DNA from: JAHRAW01 sp965203265
GTDB lineage: Bacteria > Pseudomonadota > Gammaproteobacteria > Arenicellales > Poriferihabitantaceae
Direction of reading: 5' to 3'
DNA length: 64,000 nucleotides
NCBI GenBank assembly: GCA_965203265.1
Contig: CBDBBV010000002.1
Span: forward strand, 62,001-126,000
The translations under genes and the position numbers were made by a program. The number at the start of each line of letters is the position of its first letter. Within the stretch, counting starts at the first letter, position 1. Shown here piece after piece: positions 25,128 to 34,504 of the stretch. The notes under the pieces are model-generated. The model did not search any database, had not been told where the DNA came from, and worked only from the letters and a program-made list of their open reading frames with translations.

Positions 25128-25904
25128 ATGCCGCGAATTCACCCAAGCGCGGTGATCGACCCGAGGGCGGAACTCGGCGACGATGTGGAGGTCGGCGCGT
25201 TTTCCATCATCGAGAAGGACGTGGTGATCGGCGCGCGCACCCGCATCGGCCCCCACGTGGTCATCCGCAACCACACCACCATCGGCACGCACAGCCGGAT
25301 TTACCAATTCTGCTCCATCGGCGAGGAGCCCCAGCATCAGGACTATCGCGGCGAACCGACCCGGCTGCACATCGGCGCGCGCAACATCATCCGCGAATAC
25401 TGCACCCTCAATCGCGGCACCGCCGGCGGCCTCGGCGTGACTCGTCTCGGCGACGACAATTTCATCATGGCCTACGCCCACATCGCCCACGACTGCACCC
25501 TCGGCAACCACACCATCTTCGCCAACGGTGCCAGCCTCGCCGGCCACGTGGAAGTCGGCGACCACGCCATCCTCGGCGGGTTTTCGCTGGTGCACCAATT
25601 CTGCAATGTCGGCGCCCACTGCATCACCGGCATCGGCGCGGTGTGCTTTCAGGATGTGCCGCCCTACATCATCGCCGCGGGCAATTCGGCCGCGCCGTTC
25701 GGCATAAATATCAAGGGCTTGCGGCGCAGAAATTACAGCGGAGCCACCATCGGCCTGCTGAAAAAAGCCTATCGGCTGCTGTACCGCAGCAACCTCGACT
25801 TCAAAGCCGCCATCGCCGCCATCGAGCGCTTGGACGGCGGCAATCCGGAAATCGCCCTCTTCTGTGATTTTCTGCGCCGCTCCCAGCGCGGCGTCATTCG
25901 CTAG
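25128..25904 (+). CDS. lpxA: UDP-N-acetylglucosamine O-acyltransferase
   Basis: 258 residues from ATG 25128 (MPRIHPSAVIDPRAEL), 5 bp after fabZ; an upstream in-frame ATG lies inside fabZ and is rejected. Hexapeptide repeats occupy residues ~1-190, with the catalytic His in AYAHIAHDCTLGN and the characteristic NRGTAGG loop. First step of lipid A synthesis. Confidence 0.97.
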   Translation: MPRIHPSAVIDPRAELGDDVEVGAFSIIEKDVVIGARTRIGPHVVIRNHTTIGTHSRIYQFCSIGEEPQHQDYRGEPTRLHIGARNIIREYCTLNRGTAGGLGVTRLGDDNFIMAYAHIAHDCTLGNHTIFANGASLAGHVEVGDHAILGGFSLVHQFCNVGAHCITGIGAVCFQDVPPYIIAAGNSAAPFGINIKGLRRRNYSGATIGLLKKAYRLLYRSNLDFKAAIAAIERLDGGNPEIALFCDFLRRSQRGVIR

Positions 25905-25910
25905 GCGTCG

Positions 25911-27065
25911 ATGGGCGGGCGCGCCATCCGGGTTGCCATCGTCGCCGGCGAACCCTCCGGAGATCGCCTCGGCGCGGGGCTCATTCAGGCCGTCTCGACT
26001 CGCCTTCCCGGCAGCAGATTCGTCGGCGTCGGCGGGCCGAAAATGGCCGAGGCCGGATGCGAGCTGCTGTACGAAATGGAGCGAATCGGCGTCATCGGGC
26101 TGGACGGCCTGTGGGGCAAACTGCCGGGCATATTCCGAATTCGCCGAAACCTGCTGGCGCGCTTCGCCGCCGAACCCCCGGATGTGTTTGTCGGCGTGGA
26201 CGCGCCGGACTTCAACCTGACTTTGGCGCGCAAACTCAAACTCAAGCGCCGCAACATAACCTGCATCCACTATGTCAGCCCCACCGTGTGGGCCTGGCGC
26301 GGCTATCGCATCCACAAGATTCGCCGCAGCGTCGATCACATGCTGACTTTGTTCCCATTCGAGGCCGACTATTACCGCCGGCGCGCGCTACCGGTAACCT
26401 GTGTCGGCCATCCGCTGGCGGATGAAATTTCCGTGCCGGATCGCGCCGCCGCCCGCCGCCGGTTGCAGCTCGATCTCGATGAGGGGCTGCTTATCGCCCT
26501 GCTGCCCGGCAGTCGGCGCAGTGAAATCCGCAGATTGGGCGGCCTGTTCGTTCAAGCGGCGCGGCGCATTCTGGAGAATCTCCCCCACGCCAAGTTCGTC
26601 CTGCCGTTTGCCGGATCAGGCGTCGCGGACGAATTCCGCGCGGTGGCCGGCGACCTCGGCGATCTGCCCGTGCAGTTGCTGGACGGCCACGCTCGTAGCG
26701 CATTGGAGGCGTGCGATGTGGCCATTCTGGCGTCGGGAACCGCGGCGCTGGAGGCGGCGCTGCTGCGGCGGCCGCACATCGTGGTGTACAAGTTGGCCGC
26801 GTTGAGTTACTGGATCATGCGGCGGCTACGGCACATCGAGCACTACTCGATGCCGAACCAACTCCTCCCGGCGCCGATGATTCCCGAGCTCATCCAGCGC
26901 CGCGCCACCGCCGACAACATCGCGCGGGAGATCGAGACGCTGTTGCGGGATGAGCGCCGCGCAGCCGACCTCGAGCGGCACTTCGCCGACCTGCATCGGT
27001 CGCTCAAACTGGGTGCTGATGCCCGCGCCGCCGAGGCGGTAGTGCAGCTGGCGGGGGCGGCATGA
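25911..27065 (+). CDS. lpxB: Lipid-A-disaccharide synthase
   Basis: 384 residues, GT19 glycosyltransferase. GEPSGDRLGAGLI near the start, YVSPTVWAWRGYRIHKI in the middle, and LLPGSRRSEI plus SGTAALEAAL in the nucleotide-binding half. It joins UDP-diacylglucosamine and lipid X. Stop and rnhB start overlap as ATGA. Confidence 0.96.
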   Translation: MGGRAIRVAIVAGEPSGDRLGAGLIQAVSTRLPGSRFVGVGGPKMAEAGCELLYEMERIGVIGLDGLWGKLPGIFRIRRNLLARFAAEPPDVFVGVDAPDFNLTLARKLKLKRRNITCIHYVSPTVWAWRGYRIHKIRRSVDHMLTLFPFEADYYRRRALPVTCVGHPLADEISVPDRAAARRRLQLDLDEGLLIALLPGSRRSEIRRLGGLFVQAARRILENLPHAKFVLPFAGSGVADEFRAVAGDLGDLPVQLLDGHARSALEACDVAILASGTAALEAALLRRPHIVVYKLAALSYWIMRRLRHIEHYSMPNQLLPAPMIPELIQRRATADNIAREIETLLRDERRAADLERHFADLHRSLKLGADARAAEAVVQLAGAA

Positions 27066-27625
27066 TCGCCGGTGTGGACGAGGCGGGTCGAGGGCCCCTC
27101 GCCGGCCCGGTGGTGGCGGCCGCGGCGGTGCTCGATCCGAACCGCCCCATCGACGGGCTGGACGACTCCAAGAAACTGTCTCCGGCACGCCGCCGCGCCC
27201 TCGAATTCGAGATAAAGGAAAAGGCGCTGCACTGGGCAGTGGCCGCCGCCAGCGTGGCGGAAATCGACCGGATGAACATACTGCGGGCAACCCTGCTCGC
27301 CATGGAGCGGGCGGTCGCCGGGCTTGCCGTCATCCCCTCGCTGGCGCGAGTCGACGGCAATCGCTTGCCGTCGTCGCTACCGTGTCCGGCGGAATCTGTG
27401 GTCGCGGGCGACGCCAAGCACGCCGAGATCGCCGCCGCCTCCATCCTCGCCAAGGAGGAACGCGACCGGCGAATGCTGGCGCTGGCCGACGCCTATCCGC
27501 AATACGGCTTCGAGCGGCACAAGGGGTATCCCACGCGCGCCCATCTCGAGGCGCTGGCGCGCTGCGGCGTCAGCATTCATCATCGGCGAAGTTACGCTCC
27601 GGTGCGGAAATTGATCGGGCGATGA
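27062..27625 (+). CDS. rnhB: Ribonuclease HII
   Basis: 187 residues. The Asp-Glu pair of AGVDEAGRGPLAGPV, Asp in KKLSPARR context (LDDSKKLS) and VAGDAKHAEIAAASILAK carry the metal-binding carboxylates; YPQYGFERHKGYPT--H is the C-terminal signature. It removes ribonucleotides from DNA. It overlaps dnaE by 4 bp (ATGA). Confidence 0.96.
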   Translation: MIAGVDEAGRGPLAGPVVAAAAVLDPNRPIDGLDDSKKLSPARRRALEFEIKEKALHWAVAAASVAEIDRMNILRATLLAMERAVAGLAVIPSLARVDGNRLPSSLPCPAESVVAGDAKHAEIAAASILAKEERDRRMLALADAYPQYGFERHKGYPTRAHLEALARCGVSIHHRRSYAPVRKLIGR

Positions 27626-30600
27626 GCAGAACGTTCGTCCATCTGCATATCCACTCGGAGTATTCGCTGGCGGACGGCATGGTGCGCCTGAACGCGCTGG
27701 CGCAACGGGCGGCGCAATACGGACTGCCGGCGGTTGCCCTGACCGATCTGGCCAATGTGCACGGCGCCGTCAAATTCTACCGAGCCTGTCTCGCCCACGG
27801 GGTGAAGCCGCTCATCGGCTGCGATGTCTGGGTGGAAAATCCGCTGGCGGCGGCGCAGTCCGATCGGATGATCGTGCTGTGCCGCAGCAGCCGAGGCTAT
27901 CGCAATCTGAGCGCCTTGCTGACCGATGCCCATCTACACAGGCAGCGCAAGGGCAAGATGGTGGTCCCCTGGCGGGAATTGGAACGGCGTTGCGACGGCC
28001 TGCTGGCGCTGTTCGACGATCGCGAGGGCCCGCTGGCCAACCTGTCGACGCGCGCGGGTGACCACCTCGAGGCGCCGTTGACGCAAGCCTATCAGCGGCT
28101 GTTTGGCGACGGGCTGTATTTCCAACTGAGCCGAGTCGGCTATCCCGGCGAGCAGGACTACATCCGCCGCGCCGCCCGGCTGGCCGCCGCCCACGGAGTC
28201 GGTTTGGTGGCGACCAATCGGGTGGAATTTCTCGCCGAGGAGGAATTCGACGCCCACGAAATTCGCGTCTGCATCAACGAGCGCCGCGAGTTGCAGGACA
28301 ACCGCCGCCCACGCCGATTCACGCCGCAGCAGTATCTCCGAAACGCCTCCGAGATGGCCGCGCTGTTCGCCGACTTGCCGGAAGCCATCGACAACACCGT
28401 GGAAATCGCCAAGAGATGCAACCTGCGGTTCGATTTCGACGAGAGATTCCTGCCGGCCTATACGGACGCGGATGCCGATGCGGAGGCCGCGGGCGAGAGC
28501 ATGGACGAGACCCTGCGCCGTCAGGCGGAGAGTGGTTTGTGCGCACGCTTGGGGGTGTCGCGTCTGCGCGGGGATGACGGCGGCGAGTTGATCGACCGCG
28601 ACTATATCGCCCGCTTGGAGATGGAGCTGGGGGTCATCGCGGAAATGCGCTATTCGGGGTATTTCCTCATCGTCGCCGACTTCATTCGCTGGGCCAAGGA
28701 AAACGGCATTCCGGTCGGGCCGGGGCGGGGTTCCGGCGCCGGTTCGCTGGTGGCCTGGGCCACCGGCATCACCGAACTCGATCCGCTGCAGTACGGTCTA
28801 TTGTTCGAGAGATTCCTCAATCCGGAACGAATTTCCCTGCCGGATTTCGACATCGATTTCTGCGTCGACGGGCGCGATCGGGTCATCGAGTATGTAGCCG
28901 AGCGCTATGGCCGCGATCAGGTCGCGCAGATCATCACTTTCGGCACCATGGCGGCCAAGGCCGTGGTGCGGCATGTGGGGCGGGCGATGGGGCTGGCCTA
29001 CGGCTTTGTGGACGCCATCGCCAAGCTGATTCCGTTCGAGGTCGGCATGACCTTGCGCAAGGCGCTGGATGAGGAGGAGCTGCTGCGCCAGCGCTATCGC
29101 AAGGAGGACGAAGTGCGTCAGCTGATCGACAACGCCATGCAGCTGGAAGGCATAGCCAAGGATGCCGGCAAACATGCCGGCGGGGTGGTCATCGCCCCGC
29201 GCCCGTTGACCGAATACACGCCCCTGTATGCGGATGCCCAATCGAATCGGGCGCTCACCCAACTGGACAAGGACGACCTCGAGGCCATCGGCTTGGTGAA
29301 GTTCGACTTTCTCGGCCTGCGCACCCTGACCATCATCGATTGGGCGGTCGCCATGATCAACCGGCAAAAGCGCCGCGACCACGAGCCGCCGCTGGAGATG
29401 GCCGCCGTGCCGCTGGACGATCGGGACACCTTCGAATTGATCCGGAGCGGACGCACCATCGCCATCTTCCAACTGGAATCGGCCGGCATCCGCGAGCTGA
29501 TCGTGCGCCTGCTGCCGGACAAATTCGACGATCTGGTGGCGCTGGTGGCGCTGTATCGACCCGGCCCGCTGCAGTCAGGCATGGTGGACGATTTCATCAA
29601 CCGCAAGCATGGCCGCGAAAGCATCGCCTATCCCCACGCCGACATCGCCCCCATTTTGGAGCCCACCTACGGCGTCATTCTCTATCAGGAGCAGGTGATG
29701 CAGATCGCCCAGATTCTGGCCGGTTACACGCTGGGCGGCTCCGACCTGCTGCGCGAGGCCATGGGCAAGAAGAAGGTGGAGGAGATGAACGCCCAGCGCG
29801 CCGTTTTCCGCGACGGCGCGGTGGAGCGCGGGGTGAAGCCCGAATTGGCCGAGAATATCTTCGATCTCATGGAGAAATTCGCCGGATACGGCTTCAATAA
29901 ATCCCACTCGGTCGCCTACGCGCTGGTGGCCTATCACACCGCTTGGCTGAAAGCCCACCACCCGGCGGCGTTCATGGCGGCGACGCTGTCGGCGGAATTG
30001 CAAAACACCGACAAGGTGGTGTCGCTGCTGGCCGAATGCGCCGCGCTCGGGCTGACGGTGCTGCCGCCCGATGTCAATGCCTGTTGCCACGGGTTCCGCT
30101 CGACCGACCAACGCACCATCCTGTACGGCATGGGCGCGCTCAAGGGAGTGGGCAAGAATGTGTGCGAGTGCATCGAAGGGGAACGCGCGCGCAACGGCGA
30201 ATTCCGCGACCTGTTCGATCTGTGCCGCCGGTTGGATCCGCGCACGGTGACCAAGCGGGTGTTGGAGGCGCTGGTCAAGGGCGGCGCGCTGGATTCCCTC
30301 GGCGACCACCGCGCCGCCCTGCTGGAAAATCTCGGCAACGCCATGCAGGCGGCGGAACAACAACTGGCGAGTCGAGACTGCGGGCAGGCGGACATGTTCG
30401 GCGTCACGCAATCTCCGCCGGCCATTTGCGCCCGCCCGACGGAGCCGTGGAGCGAATCCCAGCGGCTGACCGCGGAGAAGGAAGTGCTCGGCCTCTATCT
30501 GAGCGGCCACCCGTACAGCCGTCATCGCGCCGAGCTGGCCGAGGTGGTGCAGCGGGATGTGAGATCGATGAATCTGGACGCGCCGAAGATGGGATTGTTC

Positions 30601-31182
30601 GCCGGTTTGGTGGTGACCATGCGGGTGATCAACACCAAACGGGGCAAAATGGCGTTCGTCATGCTCGACAACGGCAGCGACCGAGTCGAGGCCAGTTTGT
30701 ATTCGGAAAAATATCGGCACTGCCGGGAGGTGCTGAAAAAGGACGAGGTGCTGGTGGTGTGCGGCGAATTCGGCATCGACGAACGCAACGGCGGGGTACA
30801 GTTGCGCGCGCAAACCGTCTTCGCCCTCGATGGCTTCCGCAAGGAATGCCTACGGCGCATCCGCCTCGACCTGCGGGAAGAGCGGCTGGACGGCGACGCC
30901 ATGAAAGCCATCCAGCGGTTATTGCAGGCGCATCGCGGCGGCGGAGTCGAAATCACCTTGAGTTACCGCCGCAGCCGGGGCGAGCACGGCGTGCTGAAAC
31001 TCGGTGCCGACTGGAATGTACATCCGCAGCGGCCATTGATAGACGGATTGACCGAGCTGCTCGGCGCCGATGCCCTGAAATTTCACTACGAAATCGCGTC
31101 GCTCAATATGTGGCAGACGAACGCGCCCGGCAATGGCCGCACTGGCCGCACTGGCAGTAATGGCCGCAACGGGCGGCGGTGA
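27622..31182 (+). CDS. dnaE: DNA polymerase III alpha subunit
   Basis: 1186 residues from ATG 27622; the longer frame from 27382 overlaps rnhB and is rejected. A PHP domain opens the protein (HLHIHSEYSLADG), the polymerase palm carries LPDFDIDFC (~residue 410) and the GPGRGSGAGSLVAWA motif, followed by KSHSVAYALVAYHTAWLK and the OB-fold region. It is the replicative polymerase. The last ~20 residues are a Gly/Arg/Asn repeat (GNGRTGRTGSNGRNGRR) encoded by five 9-bp units, unlike any family C-terminus I know. accA, a common downstream neighbour, is absent. Confidence 0.97.
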   Translation: MSRTFVHLHIHSEYSLADGMVRLNALAQRAAQYGLPAVALTDLANVHGAVKFYRACLAHGVKPLIGCDVWVENPLAAAQSDRMIVLCRSSRGYRNLSALLTDAHLHRQRKGKMVVPWRELERRCDGLLALFDDREGPLANLSTRAGDHLEAPLTQAYQRLFGDGLYFQLSRVGYPGEQDYIRRAARLAAAHGVGLVATNRVEFLAEEEFDAHEIRVCINERRELQDNRRPRRFTPQQYLRNASEMAALFADLPEAIDNTVEIAKRCNLRFDFDERFLPAYTDADADAEAAGESMDETLRRQAESGLCARLGVSRLRGDDGGELIDRDYIARLEMELGVIAEMRYSGYFLIVADFIRWAKENGIPVGPGRGSGAGSLVAWATGITELDPLQYGLLFERFLNPERISLPDFDIDFCVDGRDRVIEYVAERYGRDQVAQIITFGTMAAKAVVRHVGRAMGLAYGFVDAIAKLIPFEVGMTLRKALDEEELLRQRYRKEDEVRQLIDNAMQLEGIAKDAGKHAGGVVIAPRPLTEYTPLYADAQSNRALTQLDKDDLEAIGLVKFDFLGLRTLTIIDWAVAMINRQKRRDHEPPLEMAAVPLDDRDTFELIRSGRTIAIFQLESAGIRELIVRLLPDKFDDLVALVALYRPGPLQSGMVDDFINRKHGRESIAYPHADIAPILEPTYGVILYQEQVMQIAQILAGYTLGGSDLLREAMGKKKVEEMNAQRAVFRDGAVERGVKPELAENIFDLMEKFAGYGFNKSHSVAYALVAYHTAWLKAHHPAAFMAATLSAELQNTDKVVSLLAECAALGLTVLPPDVNACCHGFRSTDQRTILYGMGALKGVGKNVCECIEGERARNGEFRDLFDLCRRLDPRTVTKRVLEALVKGGALDSLGDHRAALLENLGNAMQAAEQQLASRDCGQADMFGVTQSPPAICARPTEPWSESQRLTAEKEVLGLYLSGHPYSRHRAELAEVVQRDVRSMNLDAPKMGLFAGLVVTMRVINTKRGKMAFVMLDNGSDRVEASLYSEKYRHCREVLKKDEVLVVCGEFGIDERNGGVQLRAQTVFALDGFRKECLRRIRLDLREERLDGDAMKAIQRLLQAHRGGGVEITLSYRRSRGEHGVLKLGADWNVHPQRPLIDGLTELLGADALKFHYEIASLNMWQTNAPGNGRTGRTGSNGRNGRR
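31131..31175 (+). repeat. 9-bp tandem repeat at the dnaE 3' end
   Basis: Five imperfect 9-mers (CAATGGCCG, CACTGGCCG, CACTGGCAG, TAATGGCCG, CAACGGGCG), in frame, giving the G-R-T/S/N tail of DnaE. Confidence 0.8.
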
Positions 31183-31196
31183 ATATCACGCCGCCC
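31171..31196. terminator. Hairpin across the dnaE / oxidoreductase convergent stops
   Basis: GGGCGGC and GCCGCCC flank GTGA-ATA-TCAC, giving an 11-bp stem with one bulged G that includes both convergent stop codons (the genes end 3 bp apart). There is no T-run, so an intrinsic terminator is not proven; the symmetric form could block transcription from both sides. Confidence 0.4.
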
Positions 31197-33246
31197 GCAC
31201 CCACACCGCGGTATCGTGAAACGCCGCGCCGCCGTTCGGCGCGACCGGGTCGGCGCTGATCAGCAGATTGATGCCGATCCCCTCGGGAAAGGCGCTGGCG
31301 GGCCAGATGCCCTCGGCCACCACGGTATCCATCTGGATGTTTTCCGCATATCTGGCGGTGAGCGTAATGCTGCCGCGGCGGTTGCCGACCACCACCCGCC
31401 GGCCTTCGCCGATGCCGAATTGGCGCGCGGTGGCGGGGTTGATCTGTAGTTGCGGGCGGCGCTGGTATTTGATCGAGGACGGCGACTGGTTGAAGGTGCT
31501 GTTGAGATAACCGCGCGCCGGCGCCGCTACCAGCCGCAACGGATGTTCGCTCGAAGTGTTGTCGATGACATCCCAGTGATCGGGCAGTTCGGGCATACCC
31601 TCGCTATAGGGACCGATGGCGCGCCAGTTCGGGGCAAAGCGGAATTTCTTGTCGGGCCAGTGAAAGCCGTCGAGAAAGTGAGCCGACTCGAACGGCGGCG
31701 CACAGTCGAGGAAATGCCCGTTGGTGAACGACTCTCTCGGTGGATAGCCGGAGCGCTGCAGGGTTCGATCCACCAACTCCAGTTCGTCCAACGCGAAGCC
31801 GGCGTGTGCACCGCCCACGCCCAAGCGCTGCGCCAGCCCGGCGATCACCTCGTGGTTGGAGCGGCATTCCCCCGGCGGCTCGATGATCCGTTCGCCGACC
31901 TGCAAAAAAGCGTGGCCGTAGCTGCGATACAGATCGTCGTGCTCGACGAACATGGTGGCCGGCAGGATCACATCCGCCATCATCGCGGTTTCCGTCATGA
32001 ACTGCTCATGCACGCACACGAACAAATCCTCGCGCAAAAACCCCCGCCGCACTTGGGCGAGATCCGGCGCCACCAGCATCGGGTTGGTGTTCTGAATCAG
32101 CATGGCCTTGACCGGCGAGCCGCCGCGCAGGGCGCGTTGGTCGCCGCAGAGAATCGAGCCGATCAGCGACATATCGAGGGCGCGCGCGTTGGTGGCAATA
32201 TCCAGCCCCTGAATCAGCCCATCATCCAGCCGAAACGAGTCGGAAGTGGCCAGCAGCGCCCCGCCGCCACGGTATTGCCACGCGCCGGTTACCACCGGCA
32301 GGCAGGAAACCGCGTGGATGTTGACCGCGCCGTTGCGACTGCGGGAGAAGCCGATCCCCAGACGGATGTAGCTTTTTCGGGTGGCGCCGTACATCTCGGC
32401 GAATTCGGTGATTTGCGTGACGGAGAGGCCGGTGATGGCGGCTGCCCATTCGGGCCCGCGAGACTGCAGGTGGCGCTCCAGCCGTTCGGGATCGTCGCTG
32501 TAGCGCGCCAGATAATCGCGGTCGGCGTAGCCGTTGGCGAACAGCCGATGCATGACCGCGCAGGCCAGCGCGCCGTCGGTTCCCGGACGCGGTGCCAGAT
32601 GGACATCGGCGATTTTGGCGGTGGCGTTGCGGTAGGGATCGATCACCACCAGTTTCGCGCCGCGCTTGCGCGCCTTGCCGACATGGTGCATCACGTTGAT
32701 CTGCGTGGCCGCCGCGTTGCAGCCCCAGATCACGATGAGATCGCTTTCGGCCATTTCCCGGCCGTCGGCGCCGATGACCGCGCCGCTGCCGGCGGCCCAG
32801 CCGTCATATGCGATTTGCACGCAGATGGTCTTGCGCATACCGGAGTAGCCGAGAACGTTGCGCAGGCGAATGATGCCGTCTCGCTGCACCATCCCCATGG
32901 TGCCGCCGTAGTAGTAGGGCCACACCGATTCGGCGCCGAATTCGCGGGTGGCGGCGTGGAATTTTTCGCCGACCAGATCGAGGGCATCGTCCCACTCGAT
33001 GGGGGCGAATGCCGCCGCCTCGGACTTGCGCGAAGTGCGCCGCAGGGGGCGCGTCAATCGTTCGGGATGGTGCACCCGCTCGGCGTATCTCGACACCTTG
33101 GCGCAGATGACGCCGTCGGTGTAGGGATTGTGCTTCGACCCGCGCACCCGCCCGATGCGTCCGGCGCGCCCGCCGATCCGCTCCACCTCCAGCGCGCAGG
33201 CGGATGGGCAGTCGTGCGGGCAGACGCTGTTGTGCCAAGTGCTCAC
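31186..33246 (-). CDS. Molybdopterin-dependent oxidoreductase (DMSO reductase family)
   Basis: 686 residues. An N-terminal iron-sulfur motif C-x3-C-x3-C (CPHDCPSAC) with the fourth Cys in GVICAKVSRYAERVHHPERL indicates a [4Fe-4S] cluster. It is followed by Mo-bis-MGD binding segments (WGCNAAATQINVMHH, VVIDPYRNATAKIADVHLAPRPGTDGALA) and a C-terminal dinucleotide-binding domain (LQINPATARQFGIGEGRRVVV). No Tat signal is seen, so it is probably cytoplasmic. No electron-transfer or membrane subunit is encoded nearby, and the substrate cannot be told. It lies 22 bp downstream of ispG on the same strand. Confidence 0.88.
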   Translation of the reverse strand: MSTWHNSVCPHDCPSACALEVERIGGRAGRIGRVRGSKHNPYTDGVICAKVSRYAERVHHPERLTRPLRRTSRKSEAAAFAPIEWDDALDLVGEKFHAATREFGAESVWPYYYGGTMGMVQRDGIIRLRNVLGYSGMRKTICVQIAYDGWAAGSGAVIGADGREMAESDLIVIWGCNAAATQINVMHHVGKARKRGAKLVVIDPYRNATAKIADVHLAPRPGTDGALACAVMHRLFANGYADRDYLARYSDDPERLERHLQSRGPEWAAAITGLSVTQITEFAEMYGATRKSYIRLGIGFSRSRNGAVNIHAVSCLPVVTGAWQYRGGGALLATSDSFRLDDGLIQGLDIATNARALDMSLIGSILCGDQRALRGGSPVKAMLIQNTNPMLVAPDLAQVRRGFLREDLFVCVHEQFMTETAMMADVILPATMFVEHDDLYRSYGHAFLQVGERIIEPPGECRSNHEVIAGLAQRLGVGGAHAGFALDELELVDRTLQRSGYPPRESFTNGHFLDCAPPFESAHFLDGFHWPDKKFRFAPNWRAIGPYSEGMPELPDHWDVIDNTSSEHPLRLVAAPARGYLNSTFNQSPSSIKYQRRPQLQINPATARQFGIGEGRRVVVGNRRGSITLTARYAENIQMDTVVAEGIWPASAFPEGIGINLLISADPVAPNGGAAFHDTAVWVRAA

Positions 33247-33268
33247 GGCTGGGGCTGGCTTCCCGCCG

Positions 33269-34402
33269 TCAGGCGATGATCTCGCGCAATTCCCGATCGA
33301 GTCGATCGAGAATCTGGTCGTAGGGGAAAGCGCCCACTTTCTCGCCGCGCCGCTTCAGGTTGACATAGTTGGGCCCGCACCACAGCCCCAGATCCGCGTC
33401 GTCGGTTTCCCCCGGCCCGTTCACCCGGCAGCCCATGACCGCGATGGTGATGGCGTGATCCCGGGCGTAGCGGGTGCGTTCCTTGACCTGCTGCGCCAGT
33501 TGCACGAATGCCTCGTTCTCCACCCGCGAGCAGCTCGGGCAGCTGATCAGATTCAACCCGTCCTCATTGAAGTGCACCACCGTGCGCACCCGCCCGGCGG
33601 CGATGTCCGCGAGAATGCGTCGAGCGGCGCTGATCTCCCGATGTTTCTCCTCGTTGGGCAAGGTCAGCGAGACGCGGATGGTGTCGCCGATGCCCTGACC
33701 GATCAATTGCTCGAAGGCGATGCGAGTTTTTTCGATCCCCTCCGGCGGCATACCGGCCTCGGTAACCCCCAGATGCAGGGGAATTTCCGGGCGCACTTGG
33801 GCGAACCGGCGGCAGGCGTCGACGACCTTGCGCGGATCGGAATCCTTGAGGGACACGCAATAGCGGGTGAATCCCAGTCGATCGAGCCATTCGCTGTGTT
33901 CCAGCGCGCTCTCCACCATCGGAGTTACCGAATCACCGCCGGGACCGGCGGCGAGCTTGTCCGGATCCACCGAACCCGCATTGACGCCGACTCGCAACGC
34001 GCAATCGTGCCGCGCCGCGATATCCGCCAGCCAATCGACCTTGGCGCGCCAGGATTTCGCCCGTTCGTGGTGGTACAAATGCCCCGGGTTATAGCGAATT
34101 TTGTCCACGTGAGGCGCGAGCACCTCCGCCAGCCGGTAATTCTCCTGCAAATCCACGCTCAGTACGGCGTCGGCCGCGTCGGTTTGCCCGCGCAACTCGA
34201 TCAGGGCGTCGGCGTCCTTGCGGTTGTCCGCGGCGATGCGGATGATGTCGGCGCCCGCTCGCTGCAACGAACGCACCTGCTCGAAAGTGGCCGCCACATC
34301 GGTGGTCGGGGTGGCGCACATGCTCTGCACGGCGATCGGGTGGCCGTTGCCGATGGTGACGTTGCCGATTCGAACCTCGCGGGTTGGATTGCGCTGAATC
34401 AT
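33269..34402 (-). CDS. ispG: 4-hydroxy-3-methylbut-2-enyl diphosphate synthase
   Basis: 377 residues from ATG 34402 (MIQRNPTREVRIGNVTIG); an upstream in-frame ATG at 34465 adds a non-conserved leader. The three cluster cysteines are in SCPSCSR and MGCRVNGPGE, the rest in a TIM-barrel (IRIAADNRKDADAL, VGVNAGSVD). It performs the penultimate MEP-pathway step using a [4Fe-4S] cluster and joins dxr in this window. It diverges from birA. Confidence 0.96.
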   Translation of the reverse strand: MIQRNPTREVRIGNVTIGNGHPIAVQSMCATPTTDVAATFEQVRSLQRAGADIIRIAADNRKDADALIELRGQTDAADAVLSVDLQENYRLAEVLAPHVDKIRYNPGHLYHHERAKSWRAKVDWLADIAARHDCALRVGVNAGSVDPDKLAAGPGGDSVTPMVESALEHSEWLDRLGFTRYCVSLKDSDPRKVVDACRRFAQVRPEIPLHLGVTEAGMPPEGIEKTRIAFEQLIGQGIGDTIRVSLTLPNEEKHREISAARRILADIAAGRVRTVVHFNEDGLNLISCPSCSRVENEAFVQLAQQVKERTRYARDHAITIAVMGCRVNGPGETDDADLGLWCGPNYVNLKRRGEKVGAFPYDQILDRLDRELREIIA

Positions 34403-34504
34403 CGTGTCGGGGGACGGGTGTTTGCCCAAGCCGTCTACCCTATCGCTTCTTGCCGCGCCACGCAATACAATCCGCCTTTCGACCCGCGCAATATCCGCCT
34501 ACCC

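Noticed and set aside
33128..34504. N-terminal 460-codon extension of birA
   Set aside because: It is antisense to ispG and lacks similarity to a BirA winged-helix domain; GTG 34505 fits the catalytic domain.
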